Shown here: positions 1 through 7,539 of the stretch, piece by piece
Numbering within the stretch: the stretch's first letter is position 1
Layout: every line of letters starts with the position of its first letter
Source: an uncultured Eubacterium sp.
GTDB taxonomy: Bacteria > Bacillota_A > Clostridia > Lachnospirales > Lachnospiraceae
Direction of reading: 5' to 3'
Assembly (NCBI GenBank): GCA_948468465.1
Contig: CAOKJJ010000011.1
Location: 1-47,653 of the forward strand
Length of the DNA stretch: 47,653 nt
Program-made: the position numbers and the translations under genes
The notes under the pieces: generated by a model
Database searches by the model: none
The model's input: the letters and a program-made list of their open reading frames with translations, nothing else
What the model was told of the DNA's origin: nothing

Positions 1-112
1 CTGGAATAGGAGCCGAAATCCAGGCCCCGCCCCTCATCCAGCGTCCGGATAGCCACTCAAAAAACGCAACAAAATGTCAAAAGTGTTTCTTTTCCGGTAC
101 ATCCAGGCTGCC

Positions 113-1657
113 CTATTGCTTTTGATATACGATAGCTCCATCCACAATTGTCATGGATACTTTTACATCGCGTATTTGATCCATGGATGTATGGAAGACA
201 TCTGCGTCCAATACTGCAATGTCAGCGATTTTTCCGGCTTCCAGAGTGCCGAGCTTATCCTCCTGGCCCAGATTGTACTGGCCGCCGTATGTCCATGCTT
301 TGAGCAGTTCGGCTGTTGTCAGTGCATTCTGCTCGTTGAATGGCTTGCCGCCTTCCGGGAATCTGGCGCCGACGCTGTGATAAATGGACTGCGGAATGTC
401 GTCATAAAGCAATGGAAGGTCTGTGGCACAGGAAATGATGACGCCGGAATCTTCCATTTTTCTGCGGTTCCAGTAATTTTTGCCGCGTTCGGTGCCTATT
501 TTTTCCTCAATCATGGCAAGCTTGCTTTTACGGTCTGCGATTGACATGATCTGCGGGTAGACTTCGGCAATGATGCCAAGCTGTCCCATGCGTTCCAGAT
601 CGGCTGGATCGCTGCATTCCAGATCGGTAATGGTGTGGCGGTTTGCGAGCGTGCCATCGGCATTTTTCCTGCATTGGGAAAAGATGTCGATCGTTTTTGC
701 GATTGCAGCGTCGCCCTGCGCGTGGAGAGAAAAGCGGAATCCTTCGGCGTCGGCGGCAAGCGCGTCTTTTTTTAATGTTTCCCAGTCGATATTTTTTATG
801 CAGCAGGTATCTGTGTGACGGTAAGGCTGTTTCATATCGCCTTCAAACTGGCTGATGGAGCCGTCTGTCATTTGATTGTATCCGGAAAAACGTAAGAAAG
901 GTCCGTGGAATCTGTCACGCATGGTACGGCCGTAGAGCAGATCCATCGGAGCCGCGACCGGCTGGCTCATAAAATGCACACGAAGCGTAAGGCTTCCGGC
1001 TTTTTCTAATTGTTCAAGCGCTTCTGCAAAGCCGTAAAAATCATCAAATCCCATTTCTTTTACAGAAGTGATTCCCCTTGCGTTCATCATCTTCATATAT
1101 TCCAGAAAGGAAGGAACGGAGAATTTTCTGTCGCCCAGAATGTCTTTTAAAAGCCTCCAATAGCTTTCGGACCAGCAGGTTTCTTCAGTAAAATCATAGG
1201 CTGTTTTGGCTGCGGCATTCATATAGCAGCTTTCTCCGCCGTCATGAAATAAAATCACAGGCATATTGCCGAATGCTTCATCCAGTTTTTTCTGTGTCAG
1301 TCCCTGAAAATCAGGCTTTAAGCCTCTGGCAAGCAGTGTGCTGCCTGGCTTTAATGTTTTTTGATATTGCGCGGCTTTTTGCAGCACATCCTCTTCGGTC
1401 GTGCAGTCGTGCATGTCTGTGCCTGCAATGGTCAGAAGATAACCGGTAAAAAAGCAGTGTGTATCTGTAAAACCAGGGCAGATGGTCTGTCCGCTCAGAT
1501 CGTAAACAGCCGTCTGTTCTCCGCGGTACTGCGCACCGTCTCCAGGGCCGACGGCTGCGATCTGGTTTCCTTTGACAGCTACGAATCCGCAGAAGCAGGA
1601 TGCATCCGTGCCGGTAAAAATATGATCCGATTTCAAAATAATGTCTGCTTGTAACAT
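113..1657 (-). CDS. YtcJ-like metal-dependent amidohydrolase
   Basis: This is a 514-aa amidohydrolase of the Amidohydro_3/YtcJ type. These cytosolic enzymes hydrolyse amide, carbamate or related bonds; the substrate here is unknown. The ATG at 1657 is chosen over an upstream in-frame one because AAGGAGG precedes it at normal spacing. An N-terminal beta-sandwich segment leads into the barrel motif PGFTDTH (H67), and later motifs are SLHAQGD, NRHT and SCATD, the usual positions of metal ligands and the catalytic Asp. The C-terminus has the typical GTLEAGKIADIAVLD. Oddly, the canonical HxH reads HCF, so the second metal-binding His is Phe69. It diverges from the Amadori operon, so I infer a role in the same catabolism, perhaps trimming N-acyl or peptide-linked substrates. 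Family confidence is high; function is open. Confidence 0.85.
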   Translation of the reverse strand: MLQADIILKSDHIFTGTDASCFCGFVAVKGNQIAAVGPGDGAQYRGEQTAVYDLSGQTICPGFTDTHCFFTGYLLTIAGTDMHDCTTEEDVLQKAAQYQKTLKPGSTLLARGLKPDFQGLTQKKLDEAFGNMPVILFHDGGESCYMNAAAKTAYDFTEETCWSESYWRLLKDILGDRKFSVPSFLEYMKMMNARGITSVKEMGFDDFYGFAEALEQLEKAGSLTLRVHFMSQPVAAPMDLLYGRTMRDRFHGPFLRFSGYNQMTDGSISQFEGDMKQPYRHTDTCCIKNIDWETLKKDALAADAEGFRFSLHAQGDAAIAKTIDIFSQCRKNADGTLANRHTITDLECSDPADLERMGQLGIIAEVYPQIMSIADRKSKLAMIEEKIGTERGKNYWNRRKMEDSGVIISCATDLPLLYDDIPQSIYHSVGARFPEGGKPFNEQNALTTAELLKAWTYGGQYNLGQEDKLGTLEAGKIADIAVLDADVFHTSMDQIRDVKVSMTIVDGAIVYQKQ

Positions 1658-1731
1658 GAATAACCTCCTTGATTGATTTTTTTGATTTATTATTGATAAG
1701 TTAGCATAAAAAACATACCACATTTAGAAAA

Positions 1732-1760
1732 AGCATAGCACAGCGTATTGGATTATGCAA
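1732..1760 (-). promoter_or_regulatory. Promoter of the leftward amidohydrolase
   Basis: On the minus strand there is a TTGCAT -35 box (1755-1760), a 17-bp spacer and a TATGCT -10 box (1732-1737). The -10 is preceded by TGTGC, as in the divergent promoter. A GGTATG motif (1714-1719) sits at about +10 to +15, where a repressor could block elongation or initiation. Confidence 0.5.
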
Positions 1761-2131
1761 TGCAAATGGTACAATAAGTCAAAAAAGGTGAATTATAACA
1801 AAAATTCGAAGCAGAAATTGTGCAATATATTTAAAAAACATCATAAGTGGATTAAAAATAATGGTTTTATATATAGTAAATCGTATTTTGCAGATTTGTA
1901 AAAATGGTATGAAAAAGTCTTGATATTATATATAATTAACAAAAACAATCCGCAGGCTATGGAAAATGCGGCATGCAGGAAGGACAGCAGGGAATAGAAT
2001 ATAATTAAGAAATAAAAGTGGTATGAAATTTACAAAAATAAGTCTAGATATTGAAAATATATGAAAAATTCACAAACAATAATGGTGATAATGCATAAAA
2101 ATACAATAAATAATCTGTTAAAAATGTCAAA

Positions 2132-2161
2132 TTGACAGTACAGAATGCACTGTGCTATAGT
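2132..2161 (+). promoter_or_regulatory. Promoter of the Amadori operon
   Basis: TTGACA (2132-2137), an 18-bp spacer and TATAGT (2156-2161) with an upstream TG form an extended -10 promoter. The start point should be near 2168. The GGTATGAAAAATAC dyad (2177-2190) lies just downstream, a plausible repressor site. The first gene follows 70 bp later. Confidence 0.6.
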
Positions 2162-2176
2162 CAATACATTCAAACC

Positions 2177-2190
2177 GGTATGAAAAATAC
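2177..2190 (+). promoter_or_regulatory. Candidate GntR/UTRA operator
   Basis: GGTATGAAAAATAC contains the dyad GTAT-N5-ATAC. A near copy with the same following A-tract is at 2020-2033 and a partial one at 1906-1919. The site overlaps the predicted early transcribed region. Assignment to the two GntR proteins of this operon is inference from proximity and from the AT-rich GGTAT half sites known for some UTRA regulators. Confidence 0.4.
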
Positions 2191-2232
2191 AAAAACATAT
2201 TTACAAAAAGTTGGTATAAGGAGAGTGCACCT

Positions 2233-3045
2233 ATGAAAGTAGCAGCGATAGGAGATAACTGTATTGACGTGTACGAGCGCCTGGGCCGCAAATATCCGAC
2301 CGGAAATGTGGTGGATACAGGCGTGAATATACAAAAGCTGGGCATTCCTGTATCTGTCATCAGTACGACAGGCTCGGATGAAAACGGCATATGGATGATG
2401 CAGACCTTGCAGAAGGAAGGACTTGACATCAGCCATCTGAAAACGGCGCAGGGACAGACAGCCGTTACATATATGGATATGAACGGGAACGACCGTGTGC
2501 ATGGCGATTATGTGGAGGGTGTGCTGGAGCACATTGTATTTGATGAGGAAGACATACGGTTTGCGGCGGAGCACGACCTTATTCACACAGCATTATGGGG
2601 AAAAGCGGAAGGCACGCTGGAGCAGATCAAAGCGAAAAATCCGCACTGCCGGATCAGCTTTGATTATGCGGACCGGCTGGATCATGCATTGACAGAGCAG
2701 ACGCTTCCATATGTGGATTATGGTTTTTATTCGTATCATGGAGACGCAGACGCGTATATCAGGTCTTACTTAAAAGATAAGGTAGACCGGGGAATGAAGC
2801 TTGCGGTCGCGACATTCGGAGAAAAAGGGAGTCTGGCATATGATGGAACATGCTTTATAAGCGGCGGTATCTATCCGGCCAAAGTCGTAAATACGGTTGG
2901 TGCGGGAGACAGCTTTATTGCGGGATTTTTATATGAGCTTATGCAGGGCTCTTCGATAGAAAAATGTCTGGATACGGGTGCGAGGGTATCTTCCCGTGTA
3001 GTTGCGGTATTTGATCCGTGGGAAACGCAAGGCCAGGAGGATTAA
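2233..3045 (+). CDS. PfkB-family sugar kinase, FrlD-like (divergent copy)
   Basis: This 270-aa ribokinase-family kinase resembles fructoselysine 6-kinase, which phosphorylates imported fructoselysine at C6 in the cytosol. The N-terminus MKVAAIGDNCIDVYE matches FrlD, and the C-terminal signature VNTVGAGDSFIAGF keeps the anion-hole Gly and catalytic Asp. The substrate-side motif is altered: YPTGNVVDTGV replaces YPGGNPVNVAV of the second kinase in this operon, and the C-terminus FDPWETQGQED replaces the FrlD ending YxGAW. I infer a related but different glycated substrate. It is the first gene of the operon, with the start supported by AAGGAGAG nearby. The next gene starts 55 bp downstream. Confidence 0.82.
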   Translation: MKVAAIGDNCIDVYERLGRKYPTGNVVDTGVNIQKLGIPVSVISTTGSDENGIWMMQTLQKEGLDISHLKTAQGQTAVTYMDMNGNDRVHGDYVEGVLEHIVFDEEDIRFAAEHDLIHTALWGKAEGTLEQIKAKNPHCRISFDYADRLDHALTEQTLPYVDYGFYSYHGDADAYIRSYLKDKVDRGMKLAVATFGEKGSLAYDGTCFISGGIYPAKVVNTVGAGDSFIAGFLYELMQGSSIEKCLDTGARVSSRVVAVFDPWETQGQED

Positions 3046-3100
3046 CGAAGGCAGAAACGATCAGATCCGCTGGGATTTGCATTGGAAAGGAGATGTTTGG

Positions 3101-3931
3101 ATGAAGATAGGAATGTTTACGTCGGGGTATCAGAGAAATCCGCTGGAGCATTGCTTTTTGGACGCTAAAAAGTTTGGATATGACTTTATAGAATTATGGG
3201 GCGGGCGGCCGCATGCGTTTGCGCCGGATTTAAAAGCCGGGGAGATCGAGCATGTCAAGCGGCTGATAGATCAGTATGAAATGCCTGTGCTTGGATATAC
3301 GCCGGAGCATAACGCGTACCCTTATAATTTTATGATCGGGAGTGAGCTGCAAAGACAGGATGCCGTTGCGTATCTGAAAATCTGTCTGGAAATGGCTAAG
3401 GAAATGGGCGCTGACTATATGCTGATCAGTCCCGCGCATGCGGGTTATGCGGCCACTTATGAAGAGATCTGGACGCGCATGGTAAAAACCGTCCGTGAGC
3501 TTGGTGAGCATGCTGAAAAATTAAACGTAAAGCTCGTCGTGGAAACGCTGACGCCGTATGAGACGAATGCGTTTAAGAGTGCCAATGATGCGGCGGAGCT
3601 GCTGAAACGAGTGGATTCTCCGTATGTAGTCGGCATGTGTGACCTTGTGCCTCCGTATGTGCAGCATGAAAGCATGCTGGACTATCTGGACAAGTTAGGT
3701 GATAAAATGTACCACTTTCATATCATAGACGGAGAGCAGGGAACGGACAGCCACATAGTGCCAGGAGACGGTTCCATCCCGTTAAGAGAATTTTTTATGG
3801 AACTGAAAGAAACAGGCTATGACCGGACAGCGACGATCGAGCTGGTTACAGGATATATCAATGAGCCGCGCCTGTATGCAAGGCGGGCGGCTGACCAGGT
3901 CATAGGCTATATGAAAGAAGCCGGTTTTTAG
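3101..3931 (+). CDS. frlC: Fructoselysine/psicoselysine 3-epimerase (FrlC)
   Basis: A 276-aa xylose-isomerase-like TIM barrel that closely follows E. coli FrlC, which interconverts psicoselysine and fructoselysine so that both enter the FrlD/FrlB route. Recognisable blocks are MKIGMFTSGYQR, the invariant ELWGGRPHAFAPDLKAG, YTPEHNAYPYN, LTPYETN, and near the end ELVTGYINEPRLYARRA. Glu and His residues in ETLTPYE, FHIIDGE and TIELV are the likely metal ligands. The start at 3101 is picked because GGAAAGGAG lies 8 bp upstream and the N-terminus then aligns with the family. A longer open frame begins inside the upstream gene. The hydrolase gene follows 13 bp later. Confidence 0.92.
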   Translation: MKIGMFTSGYQRNPLEHCFLDAKKFGYDFIELWGGRPHAFAPDLKAGEIEHVKRLIDQYEMPVLGYTPEHNAYPYNFMIGSELQRQDAVAYLKICLEMAKEMGADYMLISPAHAGYAATYEEIWTRMVKTVRELGEHAEKLNVKLVVETLTPYETNAFKSANDAAELLKRVDSPYVVGMCDLVPPYVQHESMLDYLDKLGDKMYHFHIIDGEQGTDSHIVPGDGSIPLREFFMELKETGYDRTATIELVTGYINEPRLYARRAADQVIGYMKEAGF

Positions 3932-3944
3932 AAGGAGGAGCGTA

Positions 3945-4814
3945 ATGTTTATAGATATGCATGTCCATCCTGCTTTTTATGATCCTGTGAATGCGGATAC
4001 CGAAGCGGGAATCAGAAAAGAGGAGCTTCGTCATGACGCGTTGGATATTCATTTAAACGGAACGGCGCCATTAGAGCACATTTTTAACCAGATGACGTGC
4101 GCGGGGCTTGATTATTTATGTCTGCTGCCGCAGGATTATCGGTCGGAATACGGCGAGCCAATCGTGTCAAATGAAGAAATTCGGCGTCTTGTGGATCTGG
4201 CCCCGGATAAGTTTATCGGATTTGCAGGCGTGGATCCGTTTGACAAAGACGCGGCTGATACGCTGGAATATGCTTTTTTGGAATTAAAACTGAAAGGGTT
4301 AAAGCTGCATCCGTCCAGACAGCGGTTTTATCCATCCGATGAATCTGCCGGGCAGCTTTCGGCAATTTATGATCTGTGCGAGAAATACGATAAGCCGATT
4401 ATTTTTCACAGCGGGCTGTCGTGGGAACCGCATGCGCTGTCGAAATATTCCAGGCCCGTAGAGTTTGAAGAGCTGGCGGAAAAAAGAAGCGGGCTTCGCA
4501 TCTGCCTGGCGCATTTTGGCTGGCCGTGGGTACAGGAGGCAGCGATGCTGATGCTGAAATATCCAAATGTATATGCGGATACGGGCATTTTGTATTTTGA
4601 CAATGCCTGGGAATTTTACCGCAGAGTGTTTACGCAGGATATCCCGGCGACCTGGATAGACAGAAGCCTCAGGCATCAGGTCATGTTCGGCAGCAACAAT
4701 CCAAGGTTTGAACAGATCCGCATGGCGGATGCCATTACAAAGCTGGGATTTCGGGAAAGCACGCTGGAACTGATCAAAGGGGAAAATGCAGCCGTATTTT
4801 TAGGCGGCCTGTAG
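3945..4814 (+). CDS. TIM-barrel amidohydrolase (Amidohydro_2 family)
   Basis: This 289-aa protein belongs to the Amidohydro_2 superfamily (relatives of ACMSD-type decarboxylases and lactone hydrolases). The start is preceded by GAAGGAGGAG. Visible motifs are MFIDMHVHP at the N-terminus (HxH), GLKLHPSRQRF, PIIFHSG and ICLAHFGWPW, and a C-terminal GSNNP near residue 249. In typical members the last motif is GSDxP with a catalytic Asp; here residue 251 is Asn, so chemistry may differ. It is not part of the classical E. coli frl operon. Its place between frlC and yjbQ suggests processing of a modified Amadori compound or ester/amide precursor; that is inference only. Confidence 0.8.
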   Translation: MFIDMHVHPAFYDPVNADTEAGIRKEELRHDALDIHLNGTAPLEHIFNQMTCAGLDYLCLLPQDYRSEYGEPIVSNEEIRRLVDLAPDKFIGFAGVDPFDKDAADTLEYAFLELKLKGLKLHPSRQRFYPSDESAGQLSAIYDLCEKYDKPIIFHSGLSWEPHALSKYSRPVEFEELAEKRSGLRICLAHFGWPWVQEAAMLMLKYPNVYADTGILYFDNAWEFYRRVFTQDIPATWIDRSLRHQVMFGSNNPRFEQIRMADAITKLGFRESTLELIKGENAAVFLGGL

Positions 4815-4817
4815 GAA

Positions 4818-4861
4818 GCGCGTGGCAACAGTTCCGTGGGTTGTCTGAACGGTTGCAGCGC
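4818..4861. repeat. Intercistronic hairpin with AACAGTTC/GAACGGTT arms
   Basis: Inside the 75-bp gap between the hydrolase and yjbQ genes, GCGCG and GCAACAGTTC pair with GAACGGTTGC and GCGCGC around a 12-base loop. No T-run follows, so it is not an ordinary terminator. It could stabilise or process operon mRNA. The inner arms resemble GTAACAGTTCA of the palindromic repeats at 14.2 and 43.6 kb, perhaps a decayed relative. Confidence 0.5.
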
Positions 4862-4889
4862 GCGAGCATAACAGCGATGGGAGGAATGT

Positions 4890-5318
4890 ATGACAGTATT
4901 GAAATCTGCCACGGTACTGACCAGGCAGTACAACCAGTTTATCAATATCACAGAGCTGGTTGAGCAGGCAGTCAGGGACAGCGGCGTTCAAAATGGAATA
5001 GTGAATGTAATGACGAAGCATACGACGACAGGAATCATGGTGAATGAATCACTGGAGTGCCTGGAGAGCGATATTGCGGATTTTCTAAGCAGGATGGCGC
5101 CCGAAGACGGGAGCTATGCACATGCGCGCATGCTGCGGGATTATGGTTCTACGGCAGGAAATCCGACCGGGCATTTAAAGGCGCATGTTACAGGCAACCA
5201 CTGTCATTTTATCATTGACAATGGCTGTATGTTAAAGGGCGGCGCGCAGGAAGTATATTTTTGCGAGTTTGACGGCCCGGCGAAAAGGACGATTCTCATT
5301 CAGGTTATCGGTGAATGA
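4890..5318 (+). CDS. YjbQ/UPF0047 family protein
   Basis: A 142-aa full-length member of the YjbQ (UPF0047) family, small cytosolic trimeric beta-proteins of unsettled function; some have thiamine-phosphate-synthase-like activity in vitro. Diagnostic pieces are NVMTKHTTTGIMVNES, a GHLKAHVTGN block and the C-terminal YFCEFDGPAKRTILIQVIGE. The His residues in KHTTTG, GHLKAH and NHCHF form the family's conserved putative active site. The ATG follows GGGAGGAATGT. It lies in the middle of the operon, 28 bp before the permease gene. Its presence suggests a step acting on a sugar-phosphate or damaged intermediate; I cannot name it. Confidence 0.88.
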   Translation: MTVLKSATVLTRQYNQFINITELVEQAVRDSGVQNGIVNVMTKHTTTGIMVNESLECLESDIADFLSRMAPEDGSYAHARMLRDYGSTAGNPTGHLKAHVTGNHCHFIIDNGCMLKGGAQEVYFCEFDGPAKRTILIQVIGE

Positions 5319-5346
5319 GCATAACATAAGAAAAGGAGCGATTACT

Positions 5347-6699
5347 ATGTCAGAAACACCACAGGCTCAAAATGGTGAGCTGAAAAGGAAACTGGGCTTA
5401 AGTGCGGTCATTGCCTTAGGCGTGGGTACTACCGTAGGATCGGGGATATTTTCATCCCTGAGTGAAGTTGCGGCTGCGGCAGGCAGCAGTTTGTTTCTTG
5501 TACTGGCGTTTCTCATCGGAGGGATTTTGCAGGTGCCGGCTAATTTTTGCTATGCGGAGCTGGCAAGCGCATTTCCGGAAGATGGAGGGCAGTACGTATA
5601 TTTTAAAGAAGCAGGATCACGTCCGCTGGCATTTTTATGCGGATGGATCAGCTTTTGGGCGACCGATCCGCCGTCCATTTCGATTATGGCACTTGCAATT
5701 GCCAATTATCTGGGATTTTTTATTCCGGTACACGGCATATTTCTGCGTCTGATCGCAACCGCGTTTGTATTGTTTTTTATGATGATGCATATACGGTCTG
5801 TGGAAGGCGGAGGAAAATTTCAGGCCATTATTACAGCGTTAAAGATTATACCGTTTGTGCTTATTATCGGCATCGGTATCTTCTTTATAAAAGGCGACCT
5901 GTTCTTATCCAGCGCACCGTTGGCAGGCGCCGCGGCAACAGGAGGATTTGCCGCACTTATGGCAGGCGTATCCGCTACTACCTGGTCCTTTGACGGGATG
6001 GCAGCGCCCTGCTACATGTCTGGTGAGATAAAAGACCCGGAAAAGAACCTGCCGAAAGGCCTGATACTGACAGCGGTAACGGTGCTTGGCTTATATGTGG
6101 CGCTTACGATCGTTGCATCCGGACTGCTGTCGGTAGACGAGCTGGCCTCCTCAGAGGCGCCGATCGCACTGTTAGCCTCCAAGATTCCTGGCGTTGGCAA
6201 TTACGCGGGCACGATCATCGCGGTTATGGCGGTCATTGTCGTTATTGGCTCGTTGTCTAGCTGTGTCATGTATCAGCCGAGAATTGAATATGCGATGGCA
6301 AAAGACGGGCTGTTTTTCAAATCTTTCGCAAAAGTGCACCCGAAGTACGAGACGCCGTATTTTTCCATTATCGTACAGTGTGCGGTTGCAATTGTGCTTA
6401 TTTTTGCGACATCATTGTCTGACTTGTTAGGTTATTTTACGCTGGTAGGTCTTTTGAAAAACTTTATGACATTTGCGACGATTATCGTACTGCGCAAAAA
6501 AGAAAACTATCAGCCTACCTACCATATGCCGTTCCGCCCGCTGATGGTTGCGGTAGCTATGATTGTAACCGGAACTTTGATCTGGTCTACATTTATCTGG
6601 GCGCCGATGCAGGGAATTGCATGTGCGGTTATCGCGGTGGTGACAGGACTTCCAGTATATTATTTCTGGGAAAATAAGAATAAGGCTGCACAGTCCTAA
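5347..6699 (+). CDS. frlA: APC-family permease, fructoselysine transporter-like (FrlA)
   Basis: A 450-aa amino acid/polyamine/organocation transporter with about twelve hydrophobic segments, closely matching E. coli FrlA. Shared signatures include LGVGTTVGSGIFSS in TM1, CYAELASAFPEDGGQYVY, GSRPLAFLCGWISFWATDPPS, the CYMSGEIKDPEKN loop, SLSSCVMYQPRIEYAMAKDGLFF and FIWAPMQGIACAV. It probably imports fructoselysine or other glycated amino acids across the membrane. The start at 5347 follows AAAAGGAGCG at good spacing; an upstream open extension overlaps yjbQ and is rejected. Being next to frlC, frlD and frlB homologues strengthens the substrate call, though the exact amine moiety could differ. 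Confidence 0.9.
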   Translation: MSETPQAQNGELKRKLGLSAVIALGVGTTVGSGIFSSLSEVAAAAGSSLFLVLAFLIGGILQVPANFCYAELASAFPEDGGQYVYFKEAGSRPLAFLCGWISFWATDPPSISIMALAIANYLGFFIPVHGIFLRLIATAFVLFFMMMHIRSVEGGGKFQAIITALKIIPFVLIIGIGIFFIKGDLFLSSAPLAGAAATGGFAALMAGVSATTWSFDGMAAPCYMSGEIKDPEKNLPKGLILTAVTVLGLYVALTIVASGLLSVDELASSEAPIALLASKIPGVGNYAGTIIAVMAVIVVIGSLSSCVMYQPRIEYAMAKDGLFFKSFAKVHPKYETPYFSIIVQCAVAIVLIFATSLSDLLGYFTLVGLLKNFMTFATIIVLRKKENYQPTYHMPFRPLMVAVAMIVTGTLIWSTFIWAPMQGIACAVIAVVTGLPVYYFWENKNKAAQS

Positions 6700-6713
6700 T
6701 AACCTGTGCCATG

Positions 6714-6742
6714 TTGACTTTTTCAGGCGGATGTTCTAAGAT
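6714..6742 (+). promoter_or_regulatory. Possible internal promoter before the first GntR gene
   Basis: TTGACT (6714-6719), a 17-bp spacer and TAAGAT (6737-6742) lie in the 92-bp gap between frlA and the GntR gene. This is the longest gap in the operon. The match is moderate, so independent expression of the regulator is only a possibility. Confidence 0.35.
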
Positions 6743-6791
6743 TATAGGTAAAATGCTATTGGACGAAAAACGAAATCGGAGAATATCTGCC

Positions 6792-7523
6792 ATGAAATTA
6801 AGTCAGAAACCTCGTGATGAGGCAATGGAAAAAATAGAAAATTATATGATAAGCAACAGGCTGCAGGCAGGCGATAAGCTGCCTTCCGAACGCATGATGT
6901 GCGAGATGTGGGACTTTAACAGATCTACACTGCGCAGTGCGATCCGGCAGCTCATATCGCAGGGGAAAATATATAATAAGAACGGATCAGGAACATATGT
7001 AGCAAGAGAAAAGCTTGTGCGCAACCTGCAGGACGTCAGAGGGCTGTACCAGACAGCGGCCGACATGGGCAGGGAAATTACAAGCAGGGTGCTGGAGCTT
7101 TCCATTTGTGAGACTTCCAAGCATGTCGGGCGTAAGATGAAGCTTCCGCTGGGCCATAAATTATGGAGGCTGGAGCGGGTGCGCAGCCTGGATGGGACAC
7201 CGGTTACTTTGTCGCAGATTTATTTGGACGCGGTGCGATTTCCGCAGCTGGACGAATATGATTTTGCAAAGGAATCGTTATACGGCGTATTAAGAGAGCG
7301 TTACGGCGTGGAAGTAAAAAGCGGACATGAGAATCTGAGCATTTCAAACTGTGATGAAAGGGAAGCGGAATGCCTGATGGTAAAAGCGGGATCACCTGTC
7401 TTATACCAGTCCGGGATTACGTCCGATCATCAGGATAAAGTTTTTGAGTGTTTTAAAGAAATTACCCTTGCGCAGTATATCTGCCTTGCCAGCGAATTAA
7501 CGCGCAAACAGCCTGTTTCATGA
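6792..7523 (+). CDS. GntR-family regulator with UTRA domain (first copy)
   Basis: A 243-aa GntR/HutC-type repressor. The N-terminal winged helix spans about residues 10-75, with the family core AGDKLPSERMMCEMWDFNRSTLRSAIRQL and wing GKIYNKNGSGTYV. A UTRA effector domain follows (about 90-235), with LWRLERVRSLDGTPVTLSQIY and a C-terminal CFKEITLAQYICL. It probably binds a phosphorylated sugar intermediate and controls this operon. The start at 6792 follows CGGAG by 10 bp. A second, clearly different UTRA regulator is encoded 0.8 kb downstream. Confidence 0.88.
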   Translation: MKLSQKPRDEAMEKIENYMISNRLQAGDKLPSERMMCEMWDFNRSTLRSAIRQLISQGKIYNKNGSGTYVAREKLVRNLQDVRGLYQTAADMGREITSRVLELSICETSKHVGRKMKLPLGHKLWRLERVRSLDGTPVTLSQIYLDAVRFPQLDEYDFAKESLYGVLRERYGVEVKSGHENLSISNCDEREAECLMVKAGSPVLYQSGITSDHQDKVFECFKEITLAQYICLASELTRKQPVS

Positions 7524-7539
7524 AAACGGAGGGATGAAG

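Larger units (their letters stand above)
1658..2232. promoter_or_regulatory. AT-rich divergent control region
   Basis: This 575-bp non-coding stretch is very AT-rich. It holds outward-facing promoters for the leftward amidohydrolase and the rightward Amadori operon. The string GGTATGAAA recurs at 1906, 2020 and 2177, and GGTATG occurs on the minus strand at 1714-1719. The two strongest copies, 2020-2033 and 2177-2190, continue as TAC or ATAC followed by AAAAA, giving a GTAT-N5-ATAC dyad in the last. Two UTRA-type GntR genes lie in the operon, so I infer operators. I see no ORF of coding character here. Confidence 0.6.

Noticed and set aside
1..112. Possible partial leftward gene running off the window start (GTG-initiated frame with RTLDEGRGLDFGSYS).
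   Set aside because: Too short to judge, with no ribosome binding site or recognisable motif.
74..544. Rightward 156-codon open frame.
   Set aside because: It lies antisense within the amidohydrolase gene, which has clear family motifs and a strong ribosome site.
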